A stretch of DNA of 25,876 nt from Prorocentrum cordatum. Its lineage: Eukaryota; Sar; Dinophyceae; Prorocentrales; Prorocentraceae. The number at the start of each line of letters is the position of its first letter. The stretch's first letter is position 1. Shown here one piece after another: positions 25,540 to 25,876 of this stretch. The stretch covers positions 465,001-490,876 of the forward strand of contig CAUYUJ010021171.1 in the NCBI GenBank assembly GCA_963575745.1, given 5' to 3'. Below the pieces are notes generated by a model, which saw only the letters and a list, made by a program, of their open reading frames with translations, was not told where the DNA came from and ran no database searches. A program made the position numbers and the translations under genes.

Positions 25540-25805
25540 AGGGTCCCCCGAGGTCCCCCTCGAGGTCCCCCGAGGTTCTCCCGGGATTCCCTCGAGGTCC
25601 CTAGAGGCTCCACTCGAGGTCGCGCGAGGTTCCCCCGAGGTTCTCCTCGAGGTCGCACGAGGCTCCCCCGAGGTTCCCCCCGAGGTCCCCCACGAGTTCG
25701 CACGAGGTTCTCCCCGAGGTTCCCCCGATACCCCCCCAGGTCTCCGCGAGGTTCCCCGAGGCCCCTGGAGCTCCCCGGGAGCCTCACGAGGCTCCCCGAG
25801 GCCAG
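25540..25805. repeat. Dodecamer-type minisatellite (CCCCGAGGTTCC)
   Basis: Units close to 12 bases, CCCGAGGTTCCC / CTCGAGGTCCCC / CACGAGGCTCCC, recur about twenty times. Because 12 is a multiple of three, minus frames read as Gly-Glu-Pro-Arg type tetrapeptides. It might be coding, but imperfect periods and the lack of flanking domains favour a noncoding minisatellite. Confidence 0.8.
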
Positions 25806-25876
25806 CCCGCGTGGTTCCAGGGCCTATGCCCTTCGCTGCCCCCATGCGCAGCACGCAACCGGCAGCGTGTTGGCAC

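Noticed and set aside
1-25876. CRISPR array, defence island or bacterial operon
   Set aside because: No spacer-repeat periodicity, ribosome-binding sites or bacterial gene families. The TIR units are inverted repeats with diverged cores and are not direct-repeat/spacer units.
1-25876. tRNA, rRNA or dinoflagellate spliced-leader gene
   Set aside because: No cloverleaf-like segment with A/B boxes, no rRNA core motif and no spliced-leader core (CCATTTTGGCTC) was found by reading.

Overview
The window looks like a piece of a large, GC-rich, repeat-dense eukaryotic nuclear genome, most likely a dinoflagellate. This is inferred from four things: a Ty1/copia-type retroelement with an extra C-terminal membrane/cysteine tail, non-LTR elements that carry an RNase H domain, a 5' exon encoding a plastid-type presequence (hydrophobic signal followed by a Phe-Val-Pro motif), and host-like exons with almost all third codon positions G or C. 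No tRNA, rRNA, spliced-leader gene, CRISPR or bacterial operon was seen. A run of 100 N at 20777-20876 marks an assembly gap.

Layout: 1-400 is an ACG-triplet tract. 1347-1820 holds two (GGA)n tracts around a GC-rich island with a minus-strand start codon and plastid-type presequence. 2843-3915 is a decayed non-LTR RT fragment (LINE A, minus). 5308-11057 is a complete but inactivated Ty1/copia element (minus) with both LTRs, PBS, PPT, gag, protease, integrase, RT, RNase H and a C-terminal tail. It sits inside one copy of a short AT-rich element with terminal inverted repeats (TIRs). Five such elements lie in the same orientation between 5180 and 13746, separated by GC-rich DNA. An unrelated ~175-185 bp repeat occurs as an inverted pair at 4970-5150 and 11521-11706.

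From 13.4 to 16.8 kb there are simple repeats, dispersed AGAAGG palindromes and a 129-bp tandem duplication. A second kind of TIR element (17358-17532, 24-bp TIRs) lies next to a probable host exon (17764-17995, minus). From 18.8 to 20.1 kb there are minisatellites and a long (GGA)n tract. 20138-23715 carries two RNase H-bearing LINE fragments (C and B, minus), whose ends coincide with (GGA)n tracts. The last part holds a T-shaped nested inverted repeat (24400-24556), an AATCG-type microsatellite, a convincing host exon for a coiled-coil plus glycine-rich membrane protein (24940-25380, minus), and a dodecamer minisatellite.

The host genes are seen only as single exons, so no pathway can be reconstructed. 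Nearly all recognisable coding capacity belongs to dead retroelements on the minus strand. The items most worth following are the same-orientation TIR array (possible introner or MITE family), the T-shaped foldback, and the repeated link between LINE breakpoints and GGA repeats.
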